A stretch of DNA of 64,000 nt, taken from NCBI RefSeq assembly GCF_014839805.1, contig NC_051123.1, forward strand, positions 4,880,727-4,944,726, read 5' to 3'. The DNA comes from Manduca sexta. Its lineage: Eukaryota; Arthropoda; Insecta; Lepidoptera; Sphingidae. Under the pieces are notes generated by a model. It saw nothing but the letters and a program-made list of their open reading frames with translations. It was not told where the DNA came from and did no database searches. Both the position numbers and the translations under genes were made by a program. Positions 50,041 through 61,735 of the stretch are shown here, piece by piece; position 1 is the stretch's first letter; every line of letters begins with the position of its first letter.

Positions 50041-50547
50041 ATGTCCGCGACATTAAAACCTTATTTAACTGCTGTGCGGCACACTCTTACAGCCGCTATG
50101 TGTTTAGAACATTTTTCATCGCAAGTAGTGGAAAAATATACCAAGCCGGAGGTGGAGGTTAGAACCAGCAAAGAGCTCCTACTAAACCCAGTGGTGATAT
50201 CGCGGAATGCCAATGAGAAAGTGTTGATCGAATCGTCAGTAAACTCGATCAGAGTGAGTATCATGATCAAGCAGGCCGACGAGATAGAAAAAATCCTGTG
50301 TAAAAAGTTCATGAGATTCATGATGATGAGAGCGGAAAACTTTATCGTGTTGAGGCGGAAACCAGTGGACGGATACCATATCAGTTTCCTTATCACGAAT
50401 TTCCACACCGAACAGATGTATAAACACAAACTGGTCGATTTCGTTATATATTTCATGGAGGAGATTGATAAGGAAATAAGTGAAATGAAGTTAGCGGTGA
50501 ACGCGCGCGCTAGAATTTGTTCCGAGGAATTTTTGAAGAGATTTTAA
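50041..50547 (+). CDS. Arpc4: Arp2/3 complex subunit 4
   Basis: Core subunit (p20) of the Arp2/3 actin-nucleating complex, pairing with ARPC2. A single uninterrupted frame of 168 residues, the standard length, starting [16 protein letters not shown]. It carries the highly conserved [45 protein letters not shown] and [19 protein letters not shown]. It has no introns, although most neighbours have several. I considered a processed retrocopy: the frame is intact, but there is no clear poly(A) tract or target duplication, so I treat it as the real gene. Confidence 0.97.
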   Translation: MSATLKPYLTAVRHTLTAAMCLEHFSSQVVEKYTKPEVEVRTSKELLLNPVVISRNANEKVLIESSVNSIRVSIMIKQADEIEKILCKKFMRFMMMRAENFIVLRRKPVDGYHISFLITNFHTEQMYKHKLVDFVIYFMEEIDKEISEMKLAVNARARICSEEFLKRF

Positions 50548-52737
50548 CAGCGCACACTATGTGACTTAAGTATTGTAAATTAAAATAATTGAAGACTAGC
50601 ACTACTCAATGCATTCTGTTCAGTATCTTATTGCATTTTAAACCTAGCGCACTACAGTATAAAGGTGCTGATAGTTTGAAGAGATTGAGGCTCTCCCGAG
50701 TGTGGCATGTGTATCTAGGCTTAGGAACTTTCCATTGTTTTAATGACTGATGTTTGATTATTAATTATTGTTAGGTAGGTATGCATACATGTAGACTACA
50801 CCAACAACTCTGTAAAATGCAACTTACAAGAAAACAATAGGATATATTCTATTGACTCAAATAAAAACCAATGGCAATACAATTTTTTCTATGTGTAATT
50901 TATGGATAACATTCAACAATAAATTTTTACTATAACTTTTTAATAGAAAGGATGAAATAACAGCAAAAAGGAATTTCCCTTCTGTGTTTATATTATAGAA
51001 AATGATGAGAAAATAACATGATTAATCTTAGTTGGCAATATCACATTTTGGTCTACAATTATGTATTGTCTAAAGGAATGACTAGGTCATTTATTTCTTG
51101 CGACAGAAGAGTTTTATTAAATTAATTATATTGTTTATATCTGCTTATAAGTGAACAAAATATTGTCATAGCTACCCAACTTATATAAAATGTTTTTAAT
51201 GTAAGCAACATTTTTGATTTATTAGATTATTATACAATTAGATAATTCATTTTTAGGATTAATTTCATCATGTGTCAGAATTTGTTTCTCTTGACATGCA
51301 AGCAGTGTATTCAATTATTATCCATTAAATATATTTTTTGTAAATATAATACTTGTTTTGGATTAATACCCCAATAATATGTTGTGTACGTAAAAAAAAA
51401 TGTGACCTATGTTAGGTACCTAAGATATTAGGTGGTGCAAAGTATTTGTTAGTAACATTTTTTTTCATTGCCCAAGTAAATAAGCAGGTATACCTCCTTA
51501 TGGTAAGTGGCATCTACCACCCAAGGTTTATACAATGCCAGGGGCACAGCCAAGCAGGTTCCTACATGTACCCCTTTTATTTTTAATTATAGATAATATT
51601 TTCTCTTCTCTTAAAACCAGAATGCTGTAAAGAGAATGGCACAAGGTTACTTATCGCCGCAAGCCATGAATCACCAGGTTGCATACCAGAAGAAATATAG
51701 TGAATATATACTAAAAATATTTCTTAACTATTGTTATTTTAGTTATTTTTGTATAAATATAATATAAAAACTTGCTATTAATTACTTTAATAGAAAATGA
51801 TTATCCACAAAGTACATATCGTAAACAGGAAATACACAAGGAAACTTTATATTAGGCTACTTGTGAATACATGAGGATTAAATCTCCAATTTAATTGATA
51901 CCCAAATTTAAATTTATTTAGTCAGTTTTCAGTCAGAGCTGTTGTACTGCGCACGCAATACAAGTACGCCATCTAGGTAATTCGAGAGTATGTTATATAC
52001 AGTATATTGCAAAAAGAAGGTATAAACAATAACTATACATAAGGATATTGATTTGTAGCATAACCTAAACTTTGGAAAATTCAAATTTAATTGAAATTTT
52101 GAGTAGCTAGCATCAAAAACGCTATCAGAGTAGTTTATTCAAACATTTATCCAATTGAATTATTGATTTTCAATAATTCTTGTCATAAATGCGGTATACT
52201 TTTGTTAGTCATTAGACTTAGGACAAACTAACAAAAAGTAACAACATTGTGAACAAGCTTGTATTTTAAAAGAGAAATTATAACATTTTTATAATACATA
52301 ACCACTTTATAAATTAAATAGGTACATCAATATTTAATAAAAATAAGTAGCACTATTGAACTAAAATTTTAATAGACGAGACGGTCGCTAATTTTACGTT
52401 AAACAGGAACAATTTAATTGAAATCATTCTTACTGAAAATTTGAGGAATATTGGAGCTAATCACACGCATTCGTGATCAAAACCGAAGCAATTTAGTGGC
52501 TAATGCCTATTGACGATCGATTAAATAAAGGTAAAATAAATTACCTATTACAACAAAAACTCCTTTCAGCCCCGCAGTGTTCGTCAAAACGAAGCTATGC
52601 GGAGCAGAAATATTTAATTTGGTGCACTTAGTCCATCTCACTGCTTCGATTTTGATTGGTGTGTGAAACTCAATAATTAAGTTTTAAAAATGAGCACATT
52701 ACAAACACTATTATCTAAAGCTGATATAAAAAATATA
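50548..52737. other. Arpc4 3' UTR and intergenic DNA
   Basis: AATAAA at 50860-50865 is the first plus-strand signal after Arpc4. A short retroelement-like tail is near 51480-51560. No exon recognised. Confidence 0.45.
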
Positions 52738-52743
52738 TTTATT
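52738..52743 (-). terminator. Ufd1: Ufd1 polyadenylation signal
   Basis: Minus-strand AATAAA only a few bases after the Ufd1 TGA, implying a very short 3' UTR if used. Confidence 0.45.
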
Positions 52744-52747
52744 TAAT

Positions 52748-55700
52748 TCAGTTCTTGGACTTTGCTGTTCTTAGCGTAAATCCTTCGCCTTTAAATGCTT
52801 GGAAGGGTTCGGCTGCGGTCTCTTCCTTCGCACTGGATGGCCGCGAGTTTCTGATGAAACGCAGAGTACCTATCACGTAGTCGTAATCCGGAATACCTCG
52901 AACGTAAGGCTGCAAAAGACACTGCATTAATGGAATAATCTTACAGGTTGTTAATCTATACTATTATATAAAGCTGAAGAGTTTGTTTGTTTGTTTGAAC
53001 GCGCTAATATCAGGAACTACCAGTCCAAACTGAAAAAATCTTTTTGCGTTGGATAGCCCTTTGTTCGTGGAGTGCTATAGGCTATATATCATCACGCTAT
53101 ACCCAATAGGAGCGGAGCAGTAATGGCTAATCTCAGGAACTGCCAGTTTGAACTGAAAAATTCGTTTTGTGTTGCATAGCCCTTTATTTGTGGAGTGCTA
53201 TAGGCTATATATCATCACGCTATACCCAATAGGAGCGGAGCAGTAATGGCTAATCTCAGGAACTACCGGTCCAAACTGAAAAATTCTTTTTGCGTTGGAT
53301 AGCCCTTTGTTCGTGGAGTGCTATAGGCTATATATCATCACGCTATACCCAATAGGAGCGGAGCAGTAATGGCTAATCTCAGGAACTACCGGTCCAAACT
53401 GAAAAATTCTTTTTGCGTTGGATAGCTCTTTGTTCGTGGAGTGCTATAGGCTATATATCATAACGCTATACCCAATAGGAGCAGGAGGAGTAGTAATGGC
53501 TAATCTCAGGAACTACCGATTCGAACTGAAAAATTCTTTTGTGTTGAATAGCCCTTTGTTTGTGGAGTGCTCTAAGTTATATATCATCACGCTATGACCA
53601 ATAGGAGCGGAGCAGTAATGGCTAATCTCAGGAACTGCCAGTTTGAACTGAAAAATTCGTTTTGTGTTGGATAGCCCTTTATTTGTGGAGTGCTATAGGC
53701 TATATATATCATCACGCTATGACCAATAGGAGCGGAGCAGTAATGAAACATGTTGCAAAAATGGGGACAATTTATTAAAACGGTAAACGGTTAAAGTTAT
53801 GCAACAATGATGTATGACGGGATTGTTCCTCTTAAAAAGTTCTAAAAAATATATTATAAAACAAAGTCCCCCGCTGCATCTGTCTGCCTGAACGTGTTAA
53901 ACTCAAAAACTACCCAACGTATTAAGATGAAATTTGGTATGGAGACAGTTTGAAACCCTGGGAAGAACATAAGCTCACGGGAAACTACTACTTTTATAAC
54001 GGAAAACTTTAGCCTAAAAACTTTATAACGCGGGCGTAGCCGCGGGCAAAAGCTAGTAAATTATAACGCGCGTATATCCGGTTTCGAAAAGACAGGTATA
54101 CTTGCACTGACTAAAGAGGGATAGCCATTTGATGAATGGATACTCTTCTCTTGATCTTGCCATACTCTTATAATAAAAAGACATAACCCACCTGCCTCGG
54201 CTGCGAGCTTTGCGGCTCGGAGTCACTCTCACTGGTCAACTTCTTCTTCTTTCCATCGAGTCTATTTCCTTCCCCACTGAAAGCGATGAACCCACTGGGC
54301 TCGGGCATCATCTCAGCCGGATCCTCATCCATACCATCTGCCCCTGAGTTTCTTTCACCGCGGGGGATATGCTCCTCCTCTTTGTAACCCACTGGTGGGG
54401 CGAACTCCACCTGTATAGAAAGACGGTAGTTGTATGGAGCAGAACAAAACAGATGGCGCTGTTACTAATTGCAAATGATGCGATGTTCGCAAAACCGAGA
54501 GTTATAAAGTCTTGTAGCAGATTATTCTTTCCAGATATGTAATCTGGAAAGAATAATCTGCTATAAAGAATAATCTGCTATAAGAATATTCTTTCCAGAT
54601 ATGTTATCTGGAAAGAATAATCTGTTATTTTTTAGTACATATTAAGTTATGTCGTTCGAAAATAATTTTTAAAATTATTCACAAGTAGTCATTAATCATT
54701 ACAAAACATGAACAAAAAAACAGTTTTACAGCTTAGAAGCACTGCTGCGAAAACTGCATAGAAATTGGTTAAAAAATGAGCGAGCAATTCATATTTAAAA
54801 TATTGTTATGTACAGAAGTGGGCACGATGTGGGGATATCGCTTCATCTCTTTCTTTAGCCCGCGTCGGAATTCCCGATGACGTCACGTGTGGGTATTTCG
54901 TCTCTTTTCTGTTTCTTGTAAATTACCCTTTCCACCGAAATTCAAAGATATAACTTGTTGATTTTTTACCGGATTTTAATAATTCTTTCTGTGTTATAAT
55001 TTATATTATGTAAATATTTGATAATAGTAAAGAACAAAAATGAGTCCAGTACCCTATTGATACTATACGGAGTGAAACAAATAAAAATAACAAACTAACG
55101 TTCATATCGCACTCAATAATGATGACCGCATTGCCCGGCTTGGTCTCCAAAACGCACAGTTCATATACTTTGGAATTGTACTTGATGGCGATCACATCGC
55201 CTGTAGTGAGGCACGAGAAGTTACGCAAGCAGTTCTCTAAAACTGAAAAAAAAAACAACAAATTAGCAAGTCCCGATTCGTGAGATTTTTTAAAGCAAAA
55301 AAAAAAGCCAGGAAATGCTACAAAGTTTTTTATCCAGATTTTTGGGTACCTTGATTTATTTTTCTTTTTTTCAACTTCGTTTGTTAACCTGACAAGGGGC
55401 GACTTTTATTACTTTATTTACCCATTGCTTAATTTGTTATTTGTTGAGAATTGCAATTGTATTAACTATTTTTAAATGGCACCATGAATGGTGATACAAA
55501 AGCGGGATTCGCAAATTCGCTTCATTAATCTAATTCTACACAAAATTAAACTTATTCAGTAGAAAACATAATCCTTACCTGCTTTAGGATTGGTAATATC
55601 TAGAAAGTCTTCTGATAAAGGCTGGAACTTTGAGAATGTGGCAACCGGCAAAGATACACTCTCTATTTGAATTAAAGCTCCCTCTTCAAGTACCAAGTTG

Positions 55701-57595
55701 GCCATCATCTGCAATATACAAGCCATATAAAAGGTAACATTTTTTTTGGTTTGAAATATGAACTTATCCTAATACAAAGCATTACTCCGAGCTGATAAAC
55801 AAAGTGATTTTTATTAAAAGTTTTAATAATGAAAAAAAAAGTTTTCCATGGCAAAGGTATCAGTCATAAAGATCCTAGCTAAAAAACTCACCCTGTATAT
55901 TTCAGCACAAAACCAACCAAGCAATGGCAAACAAAGAGATATCAATACACAAAAAAATGCATGTCATAAACACGACTTATAGATCTCTAGTACTGTCATT
56001 GGAGACATCAAGTTTTAGTATGCGATTTATAATTTAAACAGTAAAACAACCTCAAGTGGGTTTATGATATGTATACTAATCATGTATTTTCATTGTATTA
56101 ATGTCACATCAAGTGTTATTTAACTACCTATGTGACCAATAAACAAATTTATTCCATACCAAACACAAACTGAAAAAACCATATTTATGGTTGTCTAACT
56201 TAATTGATTATTTCATAAAACTATTTTCAACAACACCAAAAATAATGACATATGTATAAAACTGAATTTAACAAAAAAAACACTCTTCAGGGGCCTTATT
56301 GTACATCACAGTCTAAGCTTGAATTGTGGCTGTGTTACATTATGTTTGTGATATTAGTATTGAATGATATTCTGTATGGCAATTTTAATTGTATTAAATG
56401 CAACACATCGCATTGCATGCTTGTTATGTACTATTAAAAAATTAGTAGTATAGAGAATAAGGACCCAGTTAATAAGCATTTCAACTATAAAATATACAAA
56501 CTGAAATTATATTACCCAATGAGGTAGATAAACTTTTCCTTCATCAGCAACAAACTCCAAGACACCGCAGTGTGTTAATCTTTTTGTTTTCTTATTTGTT
56601 AATTTAAATATCATCGGATACTCTATGTTAAGTCTTGTTAGTTGTTCTAGCGCAGATGGTGGCATAATAACTGGAAAAAAAATCATTTTTTTTTTCATAT
56701 TTAATTAGAATACCTAACATGATATTCATTATCGGTAGAGTATATTCTATATCCGCACAGATTGCTGCCACCATACACAAGGTGTTAATACACACCACAG
56801 TGGTCCAGTACTATAGATTGAATTGTTAAATTATGCTGTAAGTGCTGTATTTTTTTTAGGAAACTTAATAGTTACGACTCAATTTGTTCTTTATCACTCA
56901 TATATTTGAAGCACACAGAAGTATGATAAAACCAACTCATTGTTGTCAAATTAAATACAGCTGTTTATACGCTTCTTATGGCTCATAATTTATATTCTAC
57001 ATGAAAATAACAGTAAATATTAATAGTAAGTTCTTCATGATCACTAAGGTGACATAGGTGTTTTGCAAGTGCGGTGCAACTTGAGATTTTGGGTTCAAAC
57101 CCTAGACAGGCCATTTATATTGGGTTTTTCTTGTTGAATTTTTTGCCTAATATGGCGTTAGGCTCTCCAGGTGGATCACAGTGCAAAAAGTGGGTAGCCT
57201 AGTTGCACCTCTCCCTACCCCTTTGGGTACACAGGCGTGATTTGTGTTGTAATCTTCTTTAAAATTGATTCCATCTCTGCATGTTACTCCATGTAGAAGG
57301 AATCGTTACTAATTTTAAATCAATTTAATATTACAGTTACCTAATATATAATTTTTTTTTGTAATTGTAATTGTAAACACAGTAAATATTGCTATTAAAA
57401 GCATTTGTTTTAATGTTTGAACATAGCCAAATGGCTGTATAACATTGAAGACAAGTGCAACATTTGAACTACAAAAATATTGATGGTCTTACTTTTGCCC
57501 CCTCTTTCTACATCTTGCCTTTCGTTTCCCGGCAACATAGACACTGAGAAACATCTGTAGGTCATATTGAAAGGCCTCGAAATCTCGTGAAACAT
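52748..57595 (-). CDS. Ufd1: Ubiquitin fusion degradation protein 1
   Basis: Partner of Npl4 in the p97/VCP complex that extracts ubiquitinated proteins, for example in ER-associated degradation. Exons in transcription order: 57595-57493, 56670-56516, 55708-55579, 55242-55100, 54410-54192, 52909-52748; 912 nt, 303 residues. Begins [20 protein letters not shown]. The double-psi barrel follows with [33 protein letters not shown] and [14 protein letters not shown]. The tail contains the conserved [11 protein letters not shown] and a final FKGEGFTLR repeat. Intron 4 holds a MITE and a palindrome; intron 5 holds Helitrons with a tandem array. Confidence 0.96.
52957..53760 (+). mobile_element. Helitron with internal tandem array
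   Basis: Starts TCTATACTATTATATAAAGC, then (GTTT)n and AACGCGCTAAT, the usual lepidopteran Helitron 5' end. The body is filled by tandem units (next entry). The block after the array (GGAGCGGAGCAGTAATGAAA) also precedes the CTAG-ending tail at 61620-61735, so they belong to one family. Its own 3' end was not found before the next element at 53841. Confidence 0.7.
53011..53745 (+). repeat. six tandem copies of a ~123-bp unit
   Basis: Unit starts (at CAGGAACT) are 53011, 53134, 53257, 53380, 53507 and 53629. Spacing is 123, 123, 123, 127 and 122. Each unit holds GTGGAGTGCTATAGGCTATA (variants in some units) and ends AGGAGCGGAGCAGTAATGGC. Copies 1, 3 and 4 are closest to each other; 2 and 6 form another pair (CCAGTTTGAACTG), suggesting higher-order duplication. 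Confidence 0.92.
53841..54056 (+). mobile_element. non-autonomous Helitron, probable
   Basis: Starts TCTAAAAAATATATTATAAA and ends with the hairpin CGCGGGCGTAGCCGCGGGC, then AAAAGCTAG followed by T. The left boundary is less sure, since the base before TC is T rather than A. It lies in the Ufd1 last intron. Confidence 0.65.
54515..54630. repeat. double hairpin of repeated palindromes
   Basis: Perfect 22-bp arms (54515-54536 and 54542-54563) around a 5-bp loop, with core ATTCTTTCCAGAT. After a short spacer repeating AGAATAATCTGC, a second hairpin with the same core and loop ATGTT ends near 54624. It lies in Ufd1 intron 4. Confidence 0.88.
54735..55060. mobile_element. older copy of the CRE-bearing MITE
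   Basis: Same order of blocks as the copy at 29960-30340, including GCTTCATCTCTTTCTTT, GATGACGTCACGTG and AACTTGTTGATTTTTTACCG. The left inverted end is lost and the right end altered. It lies in Ufd1 intron 4. Confidence 0.8.
57045..57260 (+). mobile_element. degraded SINE, related to family A
   Basis: Block order GGGTTCAAACCC, ATTGGGTTTTTC, AATATGGCGTTAGGCTC, AAAAGTGGGTAGCCTAGTTGC, CCCCTTTGGGTAC, GCGTGAT follows family A with many changes. It lies in Ufd1 intron 1. Confidence 0.65.
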
Positions 57596-60500
57596 GTTGA
57601 AACCAAACTGAAACTAACGAAGTGTATGATAAGCAAATAATGAACACTGAATAACTAAACAATCGAATGAAGAGAATGCGTCAAAATACCATTTTGGGAG
57701 TTTATTTATATCTCTTTGTTGAAAAATAAATGCAATTCATGCACACAATAACTTCAAAACATTAAAATGGAGATTTTAGAAGTGATATTTTCTATTGTCT
57801 AGTGACAGTATGCACTTTTATCTTCAATATTGTACGAGTGAGACGGTTAAATAGCAAATATTTCGAAGAAAAACAGAAATAGGCGTTATATTAATGCTAA
57901 AAATCGAACATTCTTATTCAAATGTCAACGTGTTCTTGTGCCTCTACTTTTGCATTTTGAATTTAGAATAAACACTATAGTTTTTAATATTAGGATTAAC
58001 TTCCATACCAGTAAGGAAGTCATATTTTGAAACTAAAGAAACAGCTTAATGTTTTATGTTAATGCATTTTTTTTTAAATAATTTAAGTGCTACAATCAAA
58101 ACGAATCATTAAATGGGAACGCAGCAAAAAAATTGAAGTTTATAGCTTTCCTTATCTTTTGTATGCCATTTCATTCATTTGTATATGTGGCAGCTGCGGG
58201 CAAAGAGAATTATAATATATATGGAAATAGAGAGCCTACTCGTTGGGTTTTTGTGCCAATCGACATTACGGCTGCTTCATACTTGTGAGGTAGAGGGCGT
58301 TCGCGATTTTCGTTGCGTTTCACGATTCAGGTTTATTGTGTTTTATTATTTTGCAAACGGTTTTAAAAGTGCAGAAGACGGCAATCCAAGTATTAAAATA
58401 CTTAGAAGCAGATCTGTATTTGCTATGCCGTCGTAGTATAATATTTCTGACATCTTATTTACAGTGTACTTTTATCATTATTAATACATAATAATTCGAT
58501 AGTAATAAGATCTAAGAATAAGATCGTTAATCAGACAAACATCATATTGAAAATATTATTTTTATTTTATTTTTTTTTGCGATAACATTTTGTGTACAAA
58601 ATGCTTATAGTAAGTACTAATGATATTCACATTCCATATTAGATTTACAAAGTATTACACCTCTATTAAGCTATGTAAGCGCTGATAATTTGATCTTAGT
58701 TATTAATTATATTCAATGGAAAAATAAACGATACTAATTTAAAATAAACTGTAATACACTGTAAAATTCCGAAATACTAAATAATAAAATATACTTAAAA
58801 TTATTTTATGTCTAAAAATACATACTGTGACGAATAATAATTAACATTGATATTTATAATATGCTAAAACATTCTCAATTGTCAAACTATATTTTTATCA
58901 CAATTGATTTAACTTTATAAAAATATATGAATTCTTTTGTATTTCGATAATCATTTTAATGTATCATCAAATAAATATCAAGTATCAATGTTCAAATAAA
59001 AGAGAATTTATAATTTTTTATAAAAATTGCCTAATAATATACGATTCAATATAGAAATACATAAAAATTTACAAATCTAGAACAGCAATTAACTCTGAAA
59101 CATACTAGCTAGCCATATTATTTATCTTTGTCTTCATCAAAAGGAAATTCGGATTCTAGCATTATCTTTCTACACAAACAAGTGAAACTAATATTAACAA
59201 GAACAAACTTATTCTAAGCCAAACAAAATTATTTCCAAATAAGTCACGCTACTTTTAAAAATTGAAAATGTTCACTGGAAAAGAAATTAACATCAAGTTT
59301 ACAATGATCATTATACTTATCCATAGAAACAGGAACTATAAAGATTAGCATTCATTAAAATATACTTTCTTCGTCATGCGAAGGTTGTTTTACTAATGAT
59401 AATAATATAAAAAATATTTTATGTAGATATCAAACAGATTAATTTAACAATTTGTTAAATAAGAAAGATTAAATAATTATAATAAGAACTGATTTAAAAC
59501 AGGTCTATGAAACCGGGTAGTAATCAACAGCGAAATGCGAATGCGATACAAATTGCCAATACATATTAGATATATACCATAACAGTGGGTATATGATCTA
59601 AATAGAGTATGTACTAAAAAAAAGGAGAGATTCGAACAATTAACGCGATAAAAGCAAAATAATTTCGCGCTTGTGTACATGATATTATCTTTAAATTGCC
59701 ATCACTTAACTATTAATTATGGGTTACGTGGTGGTTAAATTACAACATACAATAAACACAAAATGAGCATTATGATCAAACAACGAAATCATAAATAAGT
59801 CGTATAAAAATGATAATTGTTACATAAAATATAAAGGAAGTAATGCGAATTGCTGCAGAAATGTAGGTACCAGTTGTAACATTAACAAAACATCAACTAA
59901 AGCAAGCAGGTCGACGCAGGAACGATTGAATATTTTCTGAACGATGCAATATTATTAGGCGACACAGAAGGTATATATTTTGTATAATAAATTAATCCTC
60001 TATCAACCTGGTATAGCTGGTCCTTCGTTAATTTGACACCTGTATAACTAAAAGACTTCATCGAGCCAATTTGTAATTATATGTATGTACAGTCATGATG
60101 CTATAGTGAATAGTGCGCCGTTTTATGTGCAATTTTGTTAGTCTATGACGCGTCTATTTGTAAAACGTCTTTGCCGGTGCCACACACAGACAAATATTAG
60201 AACACTTGTTTGAACTCATGTTTGGCACGGGTATTTGCGTATTTGTATTCTATTACAGACACTGACCAAATTAAATTTTTTATGGCATTTTTCTTTTAGG
60301 TTTCCATATATAACCAGTTCTCATTCAAGCAACTCTATAACTTTGAACGCTTGATGTGTGGTCGTAAAACCAATACCGAATGACAAGATAATACGTAAAC
60401 ATTTAAACAAACTTTGCACAAATACGAAAATTCCCGTGCCACACATGAGTTCAAATATTTTTGTTATTTGTGGCGCCGGCATAATATTATCTTTTGACAT

Positions 60501-60699
60501 TGATAAATGACGATGTCTTAGTTTTTAATAAAAAGTAAGGTGGACCAAGGAACAACTTTATTCAACTGTATGTGTGACGTCATCAAGAATTTCTCGGTTT
60601 TTATTTTTTGTTTCTTTGAAATTAAGTATTCAAAAAATATGAAAAATACATAATCGTACTTAGAGTAGAAAAATTAAGAAATGGTATTTTTGTTTAAGG
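57596..60699. other. no firm gene; possible small terminal exon
   Basis: Mostly AT-rich non-coding DNA. On the minus strand at about 59171-59119 a short frame after a TTTGTGTAG acceptor reads KIMLESEFPFDEDKDK and stops; it could be a terminal exon, with a minus-strand AATAAA near 58565. The plus-strand frame at 58179-58436 has no homology. Both are unproven. Confidence 0.3.
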
Positions 60700-61026
60700 C
60701 GATACCTCAAGGTCCATTTTCATACATTTTGTTTCACCTTTAATCTGGGTAACTAAACAAGTATTGGCAAGTAAAGAATTTAAATTCACGTCTAGTTAGT
60801 GATTAGTTCTCGCAGTTGAAGAAAAAACGTAAAAATAATTAATAATCATGGATATTTCTGCCTTTAAAATGTCGTCATATTAAATTTTAAAGGCCGAAAT
60901 ATCCGATGATTATTAATTATTTTTACGTTTTTAAACTAATCACTAACTAGACAATTTAAATTTTTACTAATACTTTAGTTACCCAGAAATGAAACAAAAT
61001 GTATTAAAATGGACCTTAGTATCGTC
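60700..61026. mobile_element. foldback MITE with long arms
   Basis: The left half folds onto the right half over nearly the whole length. Shared arm blocks include AAGGTCCATTTT, ATACATTTTGTTTCA, GGGTAACTAAA, CTAGTTAGTGATTAGT, ACGTAAAAATAATTAATAAT and GGATATTTC, with small differences. The centre is near 60885. No open frame. Confidence 0.85.
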
Positions 61027-61373
61027 TACCTAACATTTTGAAATGTTAATTTTACGCTGAAGCTGTTGTCCATGAAGGATACATCAGTAAAAAGAATCAC
61101 ACTTGGACTTGATAATTTATCTATTTTAAACTCAAATCAAAGTCGTTTGCCCTTATGGTAATTTTAAAGGATCTTTTAGTAAGGGACCGTAAACACTGTA
61201 GTCACAAGAAATCAATCTTATGAGACTGCTAATCATTTTTGTAGATACATATTCTATTTTTAAGATGGGACAGCAAGGGCAGCACCTTTACCATTTAAAT
61301 TTGAACGTGAAAGATAAAAAAATATCAGTATAAATAATAATAAACAATACGTGAACAAAAAAAAAGCGGCGTT

Positions 61374-61567
61374 GGCCTAGTTGATTGTGGAACGGACTGC
61401 CAAGACGAATGTCCGCAGGTTCAAATCCAAAGGCACACACCTCTGACTTCTCTAAAAATATTATGTGTATATTCTTTGTGAATTATCGCTTGCTTCAACG
61501 GTGAAGGAAAACATCGTGAGGAAACCTACAAACCTGGAAAATTCTCTAGAGGAATTTTCAAGGTTGT
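61374..61567 (+). mobile_element. SINE family B, 3' truncated
   Basis: Close to the copy at 33285 (TTGTGGAACGGACTGCC, GGTTCAAATCC, GTGAAGGAAAACATCGTGAG). It stops at the block TTTTCAAGGTTGTGT and is joined directly to a Helitron tail. Confidence 0.8.
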
Positions 61568-61735
61568 GTATCACTACTACTACGTTGTGACTATAGGTTA
61601 TATATCATCACGCTATGATCAAAAGGAGCGGAGCAGTAATGAAAACACTGTAGCAAAAGGGGGGAACTTTATAACTTTTGAGAGATTTAAACGAAAAACT
61701 ATATCACGCGGGCGGAGCCGCGGGCAAAAGCTAGT
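61568..61735 (+). mobile_element. Helitron 3' fragment
   Basis: Contains GGAGCGGAGCAGTAATGAAA, as after the array at 53745. Ends with the hairpin CGCGGGCGGAGCCGCGGGC, then AAAAGCTAG and T. The 5' part is missing. Confidence 0.75.

Noticed and set aside
50041..50547. Arpc4 as a processed retrocopy
   Set aside because: Although it is intronless, the frame is fully conserved and no poly(A) tract or flanking duplication is visible.
52985..53745. CRISPR-like array
   Set aside because: The repeats are contiguous ~123-bp units without unique spacers, inside a Helitron in a eukaryotic intron.
58179..58436. 85-residue plus-strand open frame
   Set aside because: No homology, no supporting splice or start context, and the composition resembles the flanks.
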